Shown piece after piece: positions 1 through 7,616 of a stretch of 64,000 bases of DNA (position 1 is its first letter; every line of letters begins with the position of its first letter). Made by a program: the position numbers and the translations under genes. Below the pieces are notes generated by a model. The model was not told the origin of the DNA and did not search any database. It saw nothing but the letters and a program-made list of their open reading frames with translations. The stretch comes from Saccharopolyspora rosea (GTDB taxonomy: Bacteria > Actinomycetota > Actinomycetes > Mycobacteriales > Pseudonocardiaceae): the NCBI RefSeq assembly GCF_025643595.1, contig NZ_CP102826.1, positions 186,001-250,000 of the forward strand, read 5' to 3'.

Positions 1-1
1 C

Positions 2-598
2 TCCCTCGCGGACTTCGCGGCCTACACCTACGCCTCCCCGATGCTGTCGGCGCTGACCGGTGCGGGCGCCGGGACGCTCGGCGTGCTGCTGTTCGTCTAC
101 GGCGTCGCCGGGGCCATGGGCAACGCCGTGGTCGGGCGGGTCACCGACCGGTTCGGCTCCGGGGTCGGGATCGCCGCGTCGCTCGGCGTGCTCGCCGTCG
201 GGCTCGCGGCGTTGCCGCTGGCCGGTGGTTCGCCGGTCGCCGTCGCGGTGCTGCTGGTCCTGTGGGGGTTGGGCGGCTGGGGGATCATGCCCGCCGTCCA
301 GCACCGGTTGATCTCGCTGGCTCCGGCCGGGGCGGGTGTGGTGATCGCGTTCAACTCCTCGGCCCTGTACCTGGGCATGGGCTTCGGCGGTCTCACCGGT
401 GGTGTCGTCGCCGCCGAGTGGGGCTGGGCCGCCCTCGGCCCGGTGTCGGCAGCGGTCGCGGTCGCCGCCCTGGTCCTGTTCGGCCGGATGACCCGCACCG
501 GCGATGCCGACACCGCCGAACCGGCGGCGACCGCCCCGCCCGGGACGACCACCGAACCGGCCGCCACCGCCGTGCCGGAGGTCGTCCGGGAGGCGTGA
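2..598 (+). CDS. MFS transporter, C-terminal part (5' truncated by window edge)
   Basis: The reading frame is open from base 2, so the gene begins outside the window. About 198 residues remain. They form alternating hydrophobic helices (roughly six) with the loop motif GNAVVGRVTDRFG, the G-x-x-x-D-R-x-G/R loop of major facilitator superfamily proteins, here in the second half of the protein. The last 35 residues are a Thr/Ala/Pro-rich cytoplasmic tail. The look is that of a DHA1-type (12-helix) drug or sugar efflux permease; substrate cannot be told. It converges on the P450 gene, with a hairpin between them. Confidence 0.85.
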   Translation, partial: SLADFAAYTYASPMLSALTGAGAGTLGVLLFVYGVAGAMGNAVVGRVTDRFGSGVGIAASLGVLAVGLAALPLAGGSPVAVAVLLVLWGLGGWGIMPAVQHRLISLAPAGAGVVIAFNSSALYLGMGFGGLTGGVVAAEWGWAALGPVSAAVAVAALVLFGRMTRTGDADTAEPAATAPPGTTTEPAATAVPEVVREA

Positions 599-624
599 CC
601 GGACGGCCGGCGGGCCGCCCGGTC
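597..624. terminator. Hairpin between convergent MFS and P450 genes
   Basis: Inverted repeat with 12-bp arms (597-608 and 613-624, one mismatch) and a 4-nt loop. It begins at the MFS stop codon and ends 8 nt before the P450 stop, so it can terminate transcripts from both sides. No T tract follows, as is common in high-GC actinobacteria. Confidence 0.6.
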
Positions 625-632
625 ATCCCGGG

Positions 633-1820
633 TCAGGACACCAGCAGCGGAAGGCGTCGGACGCCGGTCATGTTGGGGCTCGGGATGAACGCCGGTGCTT
701 CGTCCGGATCGGTCCGCAGCTTCGGGAAGCGGTCGAGCAGCAGGTTCAACGCCACCCGGCCCTCCAGGCGCGCCAGCGGTGCACCCAGGCAGAAGTGGAT
801 GCCGCGGCCGAAGGCGAGGTGCGGGTTCGGGTCGCGGGTGACGTCGAAGACGTCGGGCTCGCGGAACTCCCGCGGATCGCGGTTGGCCGCCGCGATCCAC
901 ATGAACAGCAGCTGGTCGGCGGGGATCCGCTCGCCGCCCAGCTCCACCTCCTGGTTGGTGACCCGGCCGAGCGCGGCGAACGGGCTGAAGTAGCGCAACG
1001 ACTCCTCGATCGCCGACGGGACCAGCGACTGGTCGGCGCGGACCGCGGCGAACTGCTCGGGATGGGCGTCCAGGCACAGCACGGTGTTGCCCAGCAGCAT
1101 CGTCGTGGTGATGTGGCCGGCGATCAGCAGCAGGTTGGCGAAGTTGACGATCTGCGCGTCGGTGAGCCGCTCACCGTCCACTTCGGCCTCGACGAGCTTG
1201 GTGAGCAGGTCCTCGCGCGGCCGCTTCTTGCGCTCGGCCGCGTGCTCGGCCAGGTAGTCGGTCAGGTGCCCGACCTGTTCCATCGCGCGCTCGATGTCGC
1301 GGTCCTGCTCCGCGGAGCGGTTCACGAGCGAGAACTGCTGGGTGCGCTCGAAGAGCGCGTCCACCCACTGCTTGAACAGGTGCCGGTCGTCGCTGGGCAC
1401 GCCCAGGAGCTCGGCGATCACGATGACCGGCAGCGGGTAGGCCAGGTCGGCGACCAGCTCGGCGCGGCCCCGGTCGGCGATGGCGTCGAGCAGTTCCCCG
1501 GTCAGCGCGGCGATGCGCGGTTCCAGGTCGGCGACGACCTTGCGGGAGAACGCGTGGCTGACCAGCTTGCGCAGCTTCTGGTGCTCGGGCGGGTCGAGCC
1601 GGGTCAGCGTGCCCTCGCTGAGCTGGGCGGCCTCCGGGAAGAGCCGCGTGGTGTCGGAGGAGAAGGTGGCCGGATCGCTCAGGACCCGCTGGATCTCGGG
1701 ATGTCCGTAGACGTTCCACATCCCGGTCTTCGGGTCGTATTCCACGGCTTGCCGTGGCCGGATCCCGCGCAGCCAGAACTGCGCTTGGTGGATCCCCCAG
1801 GTGTCGGCCGACGTCGTCAT
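633..1820 (-). CDS. Cytochrome P450
   Basis: A 395-residue bacterial class I cytochrome P450 (soluble haem monooxygenase that needs a ferredoxin and reductase, neither encoded nearby). Visible landmarks are the K-helix E273-x-x-R276 and the haem loop FGRGIHFCLGAPLAR with the proximal ligand at Cys344. The I-helix reads AGHITT (234-239). The usual acidic residue just before the Thr (AGHETT or AGxDTT) is Ile, which is unusual for proton delivery. It lies 33 nt downstream of a tetR gene on the same strand and is probably co-transcribed with and controlled by it. Substrate is unknown. Confidence 0.93.
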   Translation of the reverse strand: MTTSADTWGIHQAQFWLRGIRPRQAVEYDPKTGMWNVYGHPEIQRVLSDPATFSSDTTRLFPEAAQLSEGTLTRLDPPEHQKLRKLVSHAFSRKVVADLEPRIAALTGELLDAIADRGRAELVADLAYPLPVIVIAELLGVPSDDRHLFKQWVDALFERTQQFSLVNRSAEQDRDIERAMEQVGHLTDYLAEHAAERKKRPREDLLTKLVEAEVDGERLTDAQIVNFANLLLIAGHITTTMLLGNTVLCLDAHPEQFAAVRADQSLVPSAIEESLRYFSPFAALGRVTNQEVELGGERIPADQLLFMWIAAANRDPREFREPDVFDVTRDPNPHLAFGRGIHFCLGAPLARLEGRVALNLLLDRFPKLRTDPDEAPAFIPSPNMTGVRRLPLLVS

Positions 1821-1853
1821 GCCATACCCCTCGTGGTGACGTGGAGTCCGGGG

Positions 1854-2543
1854 TCAGCCGGGCTCGGACGGATCGTGTTCGTAGATCCACTTGCGGTAGG
1901 AGTCGGTCAGGCCCTCCAGCAGCGCCGCCACCTCGGCGGCGGCGGTGGCCAGCGCGGCCCGGTCCGGGCGTGACTCCGGTTCGAAGGACGTCCGGACGGC
2001 GTGCTCCAGGGCGTTGGCCTTGGCCTCCTCGTCCAGGTCGGCCGACTCCGGGTTGAGGTTGTCGACCAGGTAGAACCCGGTGACCACCGCGCCCAGCGCG
2101 TACCGCAGGTCCGGCACGTCCGTGCGCAGCAGTCCGTACTGGTCCAGCAGGGCGAAGTACTGGTCCCCGGCCAGCAGCTCCTGGCCGCGCAGGGATCCCC
2201 GCTTGAGGTTGCCGAGCAGTTCGGTGTCGCCGGTGATCAGCGCGTGCATCAGCGGTCGGCGGATGGCCGCCAGGAACGACCGGCGCAGGAACCGGTGCGG
2301 CAGGACCTCCTCCGGGGCCCGGCGCAACGCCGCGACGAGTTCGTCGATGAGGTCGACGGACTCGCGCAGGATCAGCGCCTCGAACAACGCCTCCTTGGTC
2401 CGCCAGTGCAGGTAGACGGTGCCCTTGCCGACGCCCGCCTGCTTCGCGACGTCCTCGACGGTCACCTTCCGGTAGCCGTGTCGGAGCATCAGCGCACCCG
2501 CCGCGTCCAAGATCCGGTCGCCGCGGTCGGTGGGCCTGGGCAT
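1854..2543 (-). CDS. TetR family transcriptional regulator
   Basis: A 229-residue TetR-type repressor. The N-terminal helix-turn-helix (about residues 8-54) contains RILDAAGALMLRHGYRKVTVEDVAKQAGVGKGTVYLHW, split here only for description, matching the family pattern GxGKGTxYxxF/W. The rest is an alpha-helical ligand domain. The frame is open to 2600, but the start at 2543 is preferred because AAGGAGA lies 7-8 nt upstream. It heads a two-gene unit with the P450 and likely represses that unit in response to a small molecule. Confidence 0.9.
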   Translation of the reverse strand: MPRPTDRGDRILDAAGALMLRHGYRKVTVEDVAKQAGVGKGTVYLHWRTKEALFEALILRESVDLIDELVAALRRAPEEVLPHRFLRRSFLAAIRRPLMHALITGDTELLGNLKRGSLRGQELLAGDQYFALLDQYGLLRTDVPDLRYALGAVVTGFYLVDNLNPESADLDEEAKANALEHAVRTSFEPESRPDRAALATAAAEVAALLEGLTDSYRKWIYEHDPSEPG

Positions 2544-2874
2544 TCGGACGTCTCCTTGACTACGTGACTGGATTTGAAATTTGGTCATGCGGTCATGCAA
2601 AAGGTAGCGCTGCCCGTGGCGGAGGGCAATGGGGTGCGCGCTTCACACGGAAGGGGTTTCGCTGCGGTCGCCGAGCGCCTCCGCCGGGCGGCGAGCGCCG
2701 AGCAGGGCTACGTTCTGCCCGGAAAGCCCGGATCAGGTTGGGGAGCATCGCCGCCCGGCCGAGGCTGGTGCGCAGGACTGGGCGAGGGCCGTCCTGCGCG
2801 GCAGTGGTCGAGAGCGGCTCATGGAGGGGTCGCCCGCGACGCGCGGAGCGGCCCCTCTTCTCGTGTTCCGGCGA
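2544..2874. other. Intergenic region upstream of tetR; tandem 8-mer
   Basis: About 330 bp without a convincing gene. Its tetR-proximal end is AT-rich compared with the surroundings and holds an exact tandem copy of GGTCATGC (2583-2590 and 2591-2598), a candidate operator for the TetR protein. The rest, up to the tyrA stop codon, shows nothing recognisable. Confidence 0.5.
2583..2598. promoter_or_regulatory. Tandem GGTCATGC repeat, candidate TetR operator
   Basis: Two contiguous identical 8-mers 40-55 nt upstream of the tetR start, next to an AT-rich stretch (GGATTTGAAATTTGG). Position suits autoregulation, but most TetR operators are inverted rather than direct repeats, so this is a suggestion only. 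Confidence 0.3.
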
Positions 2875-3846
2875 TCACGCGTCCGGCAGTTCGACGGTGG
2901 CGGTGCCGTCCGCCAGCGCGACGACGCGACCGCCGCGCTCGCCGAGCTCGCGGAGGCGGGGCAGTGCGGCGGCGTCCACCGCGATCGTCTCGGTCGTGCG
3001 CGCGCCGGTCGCGAGGCCCTCCAGGGCGGCGCGGGCGTCGTGCCCGGTGTCCACAGTGGACTTCAATGAGCCGGTGGAGGCCAGTGAACCGCGGGCCGCG
3101 CCGAGGCGGCCGAGGGCGTCGTCGACGGCGTCGAGCAGCGCGGCCCGATTGCCCTCGGTCATGGCGCGCACCAGCGCCGGATCGCTGCCCGCCACCCGGG
3201 TCCCGTCCCGGAACGAGCCGGCCGCCAGCGACAGCGCCAGCGGGCCGCCGTCGGAGCCCACCGCCGCCAGCACCGCGGCGAAGACGTGCGGCAGGTGCGA
3301 GACGCGGGCGACCGCGTCGTCGTGCGCGGCGGCCGAGGTCGGGACCACGTGGGCCCCGCAGTCCAGCGCCAGCGTCGCGGCCTCCAGCCAGGCGTCCGGG
3401 GTGGTGCCCTCCTCGATCGCCACCGCCCACGCGGCGCCCTCGAACAGCCCGGCGGAACCGGCGCCCCACCCGGACTCGGCGGACCCGGCCATCGGGTGCC
3501 CGCCCGCGTAGCGGGCCCCGGGCAGCAGGCTGCGGACCTCGGCGTCCACCGGGTCCTTCACGCTCACCACGTCGGTCAGCCACGCCTGCGGGGCGTGCCA
3601 GGCCACCTGGCGCAGCACCGCGCGGACGGCGGTCAGCGGCGTCGCGACCACCACCAGGGCGTCCTGCTCGGCCGCCCGGCGCAGCGCCTCCTCGGTGGAG
3701 GTCGGCACGTCGAAGCCCGCCGCCCGAGCCGCCGAGGCGTCCTCCTCCGACGCGGTCGCGCCCCACGCGGGGCGCCCGGCGTTCGCGGCGGCGCGCAGCA
3801 CGGAGCCGCCGATCAGTCCCAGTCCGATCACGCACACGGCACGCAT
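2875..3846 (-). CDS. tyrA: Prephenate dehydrogenase
   Basis: A 323-residue protein that oxidises prephenate to 4-hydroxyphenylpyruvate with NAD(P)+ in tyrosine synthesis. The N-terminus has the Rossmann nucleotide-binding loop VIGLGLIGGS (residues 6-15), followed by VVATPL, TDVVSVK, and the substrate-binding stretch GGHPMAGSAESGW typical of TyrA. ATG at 3846 is chosen because the Rossmann fold begins directly there, although the frame stays open far upstream. The gene is transcribed away from the tadA block, with about 120 bp between their starts. Confidence 0.95.
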   Translation of the reverse strand: MRAVCVIGLGLIGGSVLRAAANAGRPAWGATASEEDASAARAAGFDVPTSTEEALRRAAEQDALVVVATPLTAVRAVLRQVAWHAPQAWLTDVVSVKDPVDAEVRSLLPGARYAGGHPMAGSAESGWGAGSAGLFEGAAWAVAIEEGTTPDAWLEAATLALDCGAHVVPTSAAAHDDAVARVSHLPHVFAAVLAAVGSDGGPLALSLAAGSFRDGTRVAGSDPALVRAMTEGNRAALLDAVDDALGRLGAARGSLASTGSLKSTVDTGHDARAALEGLATGARTTETIAVDAAALPRLRELGERGGRVVALADGTATVELPDA

Positions 3847-3969
3847 TGGCCCATCCTGCCCGACACCGGGACGTGGCACCCCACCCGGTCGAGCGGGAAT
3901 CGCTGCTCGGAAGGTTACGAGCGCGCAATAGTGCTTTCGGGTGGCGTTCACACGCTCTACGGTGTCCTC

Positions 3970-4458
3970 ATGACGGTGCAGGAGCCGGTCTCGGGCTTCG
4001 CCGTGGCCGTCGTCCGGGAGGACGGCCGGTGGCGGTGCAGCGCGATGGACAGATCGGTGCTGGCGGGCCTCGATTCCGCCATCACGGCGTTGCGCGGGCT
4101 CCGCTCCACCGGCGCGGTCTTCGGCATGTGCAATGTGGACGACGAGTTCTTCGTGCTGGTCCGGCCGGTGCCCGGTGGGGTCGACCTGCTGCTGTCGGAC
4201 GCCGCCGCGGCGCTGGACTACGACATCGCCGCCGACGTGCTGGACCTGCTGCGCATCGACCCGCCGGACGAGGACGACGACGAGGTCTGGCCGGAAGGCA
4301 ACCTGGCCATCCTCTCCGACATCGGGCTGCCCGAGGGCGAGCTGCTGGTGATCATCGAGGAGGTCGACCTCTACCCGGACGAGCAGCTGGAGATGATCGC
4401 CCAGCGCTGCGGGTTCGGCGACCAGTTCGCGGGCCTGTTGGAGAAACTGGACCAGTGA
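3970..4458 (+). CDS. Putative tRNA adenosine deaminase-associated protein
   Basis: A 162-residue acidic protein. Sequence and position match the actinobacterial family annotated as tRNA adenosine deaminase-associated protein, which is found directly before tadA. It has no known catalytic motif. The acidic stretch PPDEDDDEVWPEG and the C-terminal DEQLEMIAQRCGFGDQF are typical. Its stop overlaps the tadA ATG (TGATG), so the two are translationally coupled. A partner or scaffold role for TadA is inferred from this coupling only. Confidence 0.85.
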   Translation: MTVQEPVSGFAVAVVREDGRWRCSAMDRSVLAGLDSAITALRGLRSTGAVFGMCNVDDEFFVLVRPVPGGVDLLLSDAAAALDYDIAADVLDLLRIDPPDEDDDEVWPEGNLAILSDIGLPEGELLVIIEEVDLYPDEQLEMIAQRCGFGDQFAGLLEKLDQ

Positions 4459-4931
4459 TGACGACCGGTATCCGCGCCGGTGACGCCGAGCTGGTGCGGA
4501 CCGCGCTGGAGACCGCGCGCGGCGCACCGTCCACTGGGGATGTTCCGATCGGCGCGGTCGTCGCCGACCCGGCCGGGCGGGTGCTCGCCCGGGCGCACAA
4601 CCGGCGGGAAGCCCTGCACGACCCCACCGCGCACGCGGAGATCCTCGCGTTGCGCGAGGCCGCCGCCGTGCACGGCGACGGCTGGCGGCTTGAGGGCTGC
4701 ACCCTCGCCGTCACCGTGGAGCCCTGCACCATGTGCGCCGGAGCCCTGGTGCTCGCCAGAGTGGCCAGAGTGGTGTTCGGGGTGTGGGAGCCCCGCACCG
4801 GGGCCGTCGGGTCGGTGTGGGACGTGGTGCGCGACCGGCGGCTCAACCACCGGCCGGAGGTGGTCGGCGGGGTGTTGGCCGACGAGTGCGCGGCCGTGCT
4901 GGAGGAGTTCTTCCTCACCCACCGGGAGTGA
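4458..4931 (+). CDS. tadA: tRNA-specific adenosine deaminase
   Basis: A 157-residue zinc deaminase that converts adenosine-34 of tRNA-Arg(ACG) to inosine. The catalytic H59-A-E61 and the zinc cysteines C90 and C93 (PCTMC) are intact, and NRR and VGSVWD are family-typical. The ATG overlaps the preceding stop by one base; an in-frame GTG one codon earlier is also possible. Length is normal for bacterial TadA. Essential in most bacteria. Confidence 0.95.
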   Translation: MTTGIRAGDAELVRTALETARGAPSTGDVPIGAVVADPAGRVLARAHNRREALHDPTAHAEILALREAAAVHGDGWRLEGCTLAVTVEPCTMCAGALVLARVARVVFGVWEPRTGAVGSVWDVVRDRRLNHRPEVVGGVLADECAAVLEEFFLTHRE

Positions 4932-5003
4932 TCCGGCTCATGGGGTCGGCTCCGGGTTGCTGGGTACCCGGGAGGCGGACAACCCCAACGAACGGAGACA
5001 GCG

Positions 5004-5219
5004 ATGGGTGTGTTCGACAAGGCCAAGCAGCAGGCCCAGCAGTGGACCGGCAAGGCCAAGGAAGCCGCCGGTCGCGCCACCGGCAACGAGGACCTGGAGA
5101 ACGCGGGCAAACGCGACCAGGTGGAGGGCCAGGCGAAGGAGGCCGGCCAGGACATCAAGGACCGGGCAGCCGGGACCGTCGACGACCTGAAGGACAAGTT
5201 CCACCGCGACGAGGAATGA
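5004..5219 (+). CDS. CsbD family stress protein
   Basis: A 71-residue, highly charged, Gly/Ala-rich protein. The repeats KAKQQAQQWTGKAKEAAGRATG and DQVEGQAKEAGQDIKDRAAG belong to the CsbD family (general stress proteins of unknown molecular function). The start ATG follows AACGGAGACAGCG. It stands alone between tadA and an ECF sigma gene and ends just before a very strong hairpin. Confidence 0.9.
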   Translation: MGVFDKAKQQAQQWTGKAKEAAGRATGNEDLENAGKRDQVEGQAKEAGQDIKDRAAGTVDDLKDKFHRDEE

Positions 5220-5280
5220 ATGTCCGTTCCACCGGTTCGGGTGGCCTGTCCGGACCGCGAACCCCGTTCCCGGCTGTGAC

Positions 5281-5317
5281 GATGGGTCCGCCCCGCGCTG
5301 CGCGGGGCGGACCCATC
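5281..5317. terminator. Perfect 17-bp hairpin after csbD
   Basis: Arms 5281-5297 and 5301-5317 are exact reverse complements with a 3-nt CTG loop. It sits 61 nt after the csbD stop and 17 nt before the GTG of the sigma-factor gene. It most likely terminates csbD, but lies in the 5' leader region of the sigma gene and could also affect that gene. Confidence 0.75.
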
Positions 5318-5334
5318 GCCTTGCAGGGGGTGAC

Positions 5335-5892
5335 GTGGACCCGACGGACGCCGTGCTGGCGGTGCGCATCGCGGAGGGAGACGTCGACGCCTTCGAACGG
5401 CTGGTGCGCCGCTACTCCGACGGGGTCTTCGGCATGGCGCTGCGGATGCTCGGTGACCGGGCCGAAGCCGAGGACGTCGTCCAGGACGTGTTCATCACCG
5501 CGTGGCGGCGGTCGGGCGAGCTCGCCGAACCGGCGGCGCTGCGGACCTGGCTGTTCCAGGTCGCCAGGCGGTACTGCCTGATCGTCCTGCGCAGGCGCCG
5601 CACCCGCCGCACCGATCCGATGGGTGCGCTGCCCGAGCACCGCCCGGCCGTGGGTGCCGCCGCCGTGCCCGACCCGCAGCGCAACGCCGAGGCGGGAGCC
5701 GGGGTGGTGGCGCTCGGCCGGGCGCTGGCCCACCTGCCCACCCGCCAGCGCGACGTGTGGCTGCTCGCCGAGGTCGACGGGCTGTCCTGCATCGAGATCG
5801 GTCACCGCGTCGGAGCTGGTGAACAGGCGGTCCGCGGTCGGCTGTCCCGGGCCCGGGCGACGCTGGCCTACCGGATGCGGGCCTGGCGCTGA
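5335..5892 (+). CDS. ECF-type RNA polymerase sigma factor
   Basis: A 185-residue extracytoplasmic-function sigma factor. Region 2 (about residues 15-62) reads DAFERLVRRYSDGVFGMALRML and DRAEAEDVVQDVFITAWRR. Region 4 (about 120-180) contains LPTRQRDVWLLAEVDGLSCIEIGHRVG, split here for description, plus the recognition helix GEQAVRGRLSRARATL. It starts at GTG 5335. No anti-sigma gene adjoins it: a serine tRNA follows. Regulon and signal are unknown. Confidence 0.9.
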   Translation: MDPTDAVLAVRIAEGDVDAFERLVRRYSDGVFGMALRMLGDRAEAEDVVQDVFITAWRRSGELAEPAALRTWLFQVARRYCLIVLRRRRTRRTDPMGALPEHRPAVGAAAVPDPQRNAEAGAGVVALGRALAHLPTRQRDVWLLAEVDGLSCIEIGHRVGAGEQAVRGRLSRARATLAYRMRAWR

Positions 5893-5936
5893 CCCCCTCG
5901 GCCGACCCGCCGGAAGCGTCCGATACCCTTGCGGGC

Positions 5937-6022
5937 GGTAGCGTGTCCGAGCGGCCTAAGGAGCGCGCCTCGAAAGCGCGTGAGGTTAACAGCCTCCGTG
6001 GGTTCGAATCCCACCGCTACCG
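5937..6022 (+). tRNA. tRNA-Ser (anticodon CGA)
   Basis: An 86-nt class II tRNA. The 5' acceptor GGTAGCG pairs with 3' CGCTACC (6015-6021), with discriminator G6022. The anticodon arm is CGCGC-CTCGAAA-GCGCG, giving CGA. A long variable arm and TTCGAATC T-loop are present. CCA is not encoded. Confidence 0.97.
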
Positions 6023-6219
6023 CCGATGAGGACCGGTCCCGCCGAGTGCGGGGCCGGTCCTCTTTTCGCGTCGTCCCCGTACCGCTGCGTCGGCTCCGGT
6101 GCGCCGGGTCCGAGCGGGGCGGAGCGAACGCTGCGCGGTCGGCGGCGCTCGGGGCCGGCTCTGCTTTTCAGGGGATTCGCGCAGACCCCTCGGCGGGCGT
6201 GATGCCACCATGATCGGTC

Positions 6220-7173
6220 ATGGGGAAGGGCTCCCGGACCGGGAACGTGTTGAGCAATCGGGCGATCGGGATCGGGGCGGTCGTCGTCGTGGTCGTCACG
6301 GTCGGGTCGATGGGGCTGCTGCTGTTCCTGCTGCGCGGCGCGGAGCCGCAGGTGCTGCTCGAAGTCGTCCGGACGTCGACCAGCATCGGCGCCGGGACCG
6401 GAGGAGGCGCGGCGCTGTGGCTGGCCGCGCGCAAGCAGCGGTCGACCGAACTGGACCTGGCGCAGAAGGGCCACGACGCGACCGAGACGCAGGTGACCGA
6501 CCTGTACGGCAAGGCCGCCGAGCAGCTGGGCAACGACAAGGCCCCGGTGCGGCTGGCCGGGATCTACGCCCTGGAGCGGCTCGCGAACGGCCATCCGGCG
6601 CACCGGCACACCATCGTCGACCTGATCTGCGCCTACCTGCGGATGCCCTTCGACCCGGCCGACGACCCGCAGGAGCGGGAAGTCCGGCAGGTCGCGCAGA
6701 ACGTGCTGATCTCGCACCTGCGCGCGGACGCCGAGTCGTTCTGGCCGGACATCGTGCTCAACCTGGCCGGGGCCACGCTGTCCACGTTCACCTGCACGCG
6801 GTGCCGGGTGCGGTCGGCGACGTTCGCCGGAGCCGAGTTCGTCGGTCCGGCCGTGTTCCGGGGGACCGAGTTCGCCGAGCACGCCGACTTCCGCAACGTG
6901 CGGTTCACCGGGCTCGGCGACTTCCGGCGCGTCACCTTCGGCGGCGAGGGCGTGACCTTCCGCGGGGCCAGGTTCGAGGGCGAGGTGGACTTCGGCACGC
7001 ACACCGAGGCGGCCCTCACCGGAGCGCTCGTCGCCGGGACGAACGGTGTCCGGCGGAAGTGGCCCGCGCACTGGGACGAACAGCCCGCGACCGAACATCC
7101 CGGTTGGTGCGCGCTGGTTTTCACGGGCGGTTCCGGAGAAGGTGGAACCGGCGGCGAGCCGGTGGCGTCATAA
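6220..7173 (+). CDS. Membrane-anchored pentapeptide repeat protein
   Basis: A 317-residue protein. A hydrophobic helix (about residues 13-38), then a Gly-rich segment and GGGAALWLAARKQ, form a membrane anchor of one or two helices. A helical linker follows (DLYGKAAEQLGNDKAPVRLA). Residues about 180-255 carry degenerate pentapeptide repeats (for example ATFAGAEFVGPAVFRGTEF, ADFRNVRF), expected to form a right-handed beta-helix facing the cytoplasm. This architecture is common in actinobacteria but without an established function. A 36-codon ORF follows 29 nt downstream. Confidence 0.85.
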   Translation: MGKGSRTGNVLSNRAIGIGAVVVVVVTVGSMGLLLFLLRGAEPQVLLEVVRTSTSIGAGTGGGAALWLAARKQRSTELDLAQKGHDATETQVTDLYGKAAEQLGNDKAPVRLAGIYALERLANGHPAHRHTIVDLICAYLRMPFDPADDPQEREVRQVAQNVLISHLRADAESFWPDIVLNLAGATLSTFTCTRCRVRSATFAGAEFVGPAVFRGTEFAEHADFRNVRFTGLGDFRRVTFGGEGVTFRGARFEGEVDFGTHTEAALTGALVAGTNGVRRKWPAHWDEQPATEHPGWCALVFTGGSGEGGTGGEPVAS

Positions 7174-7202
7174 CCACCGAACGCAACCAGGGAGGAACGA
7201 CC

Positions 7203-7313
7203 ATGTGCCAGTGCGAGGTCATGAACGGCGGAAGCGCAGTGCGGTCGACGCGGGTGCTCGGGGCGCGCGCGATCTCCTCCGGTTCGGTTCTGGCGCATTC
7301 CACGCGCGGCTAG
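7203..7313 (+). CDS. Putative 36-residue peptide MCQCEV..., unrecognised
   Basis: A short ORF with a good ribosome binding site (GGGAGGAACGACC before ATG), 29 nt after the pentapeptide-repeat gene and so probably in the same transcript. The product starts MCQCEVMNGG and is Ser/Arg/Gly-rich with two N-terminal cysteines in a C-x-C. I recognise no family. Support is the Shine-Dalgarno sequence and operon position; such a short frame could still be chance. A post-translationally modified peptide or small metal-binding peptide are possibilities, not conclusions. Confidence 0.45.
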   Translation: MCQCEVMNGGSAVRSTRVLGARAISSGSVLAHSTRG

Positions 7314-7616
7314 GCGGTCATGCGGGACGCCGGACCGGTCCGGTGGCCCGCGCGAAACCCCGGTCTCCCGCTCGGTGCCGTCCGCGATCACGGCGGCCAG
7401 GAGCCACCGGTGGAGTCCGGTGCGGCTGGGCGGTCGCGCCCCGTCGGGAGGTGTCCCAGCCGTCGAGACCGCTGGGACGGTGCTGTCGGCCGTCCGGCGC
7501 AACGCCGGAACCCGTGGCGGCGACCCGGTTTCGAGTTGTCGCCGAATTCAGCCGCCTCGGTGCGGTCGTGCACTAGGTTCCGCGGGGAGCACGGCCCACC
7601 ACCGAGGAGAAATCCA
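7314..7616. other. Intergenic region upstream of the secreted nuclease
   Basis: About 300 bp. It contains a perfect 8-bp hairpin (7453-7460 with 7471-7478, 10-nt loop) and a TAGGTT that could be a -10 element about 40 nt upstream of the nuclease start. No convincing gene. Confidence 0.4.

Noticed and set aside
2-2543. Secondary-metabolite cluster suggested by MFS, TetR and P450 at the left edge
   Set aside because: Primary-metabolism genes follow at once and no synthase or tailoring genes are visible. The part left of the window cannot be judged.
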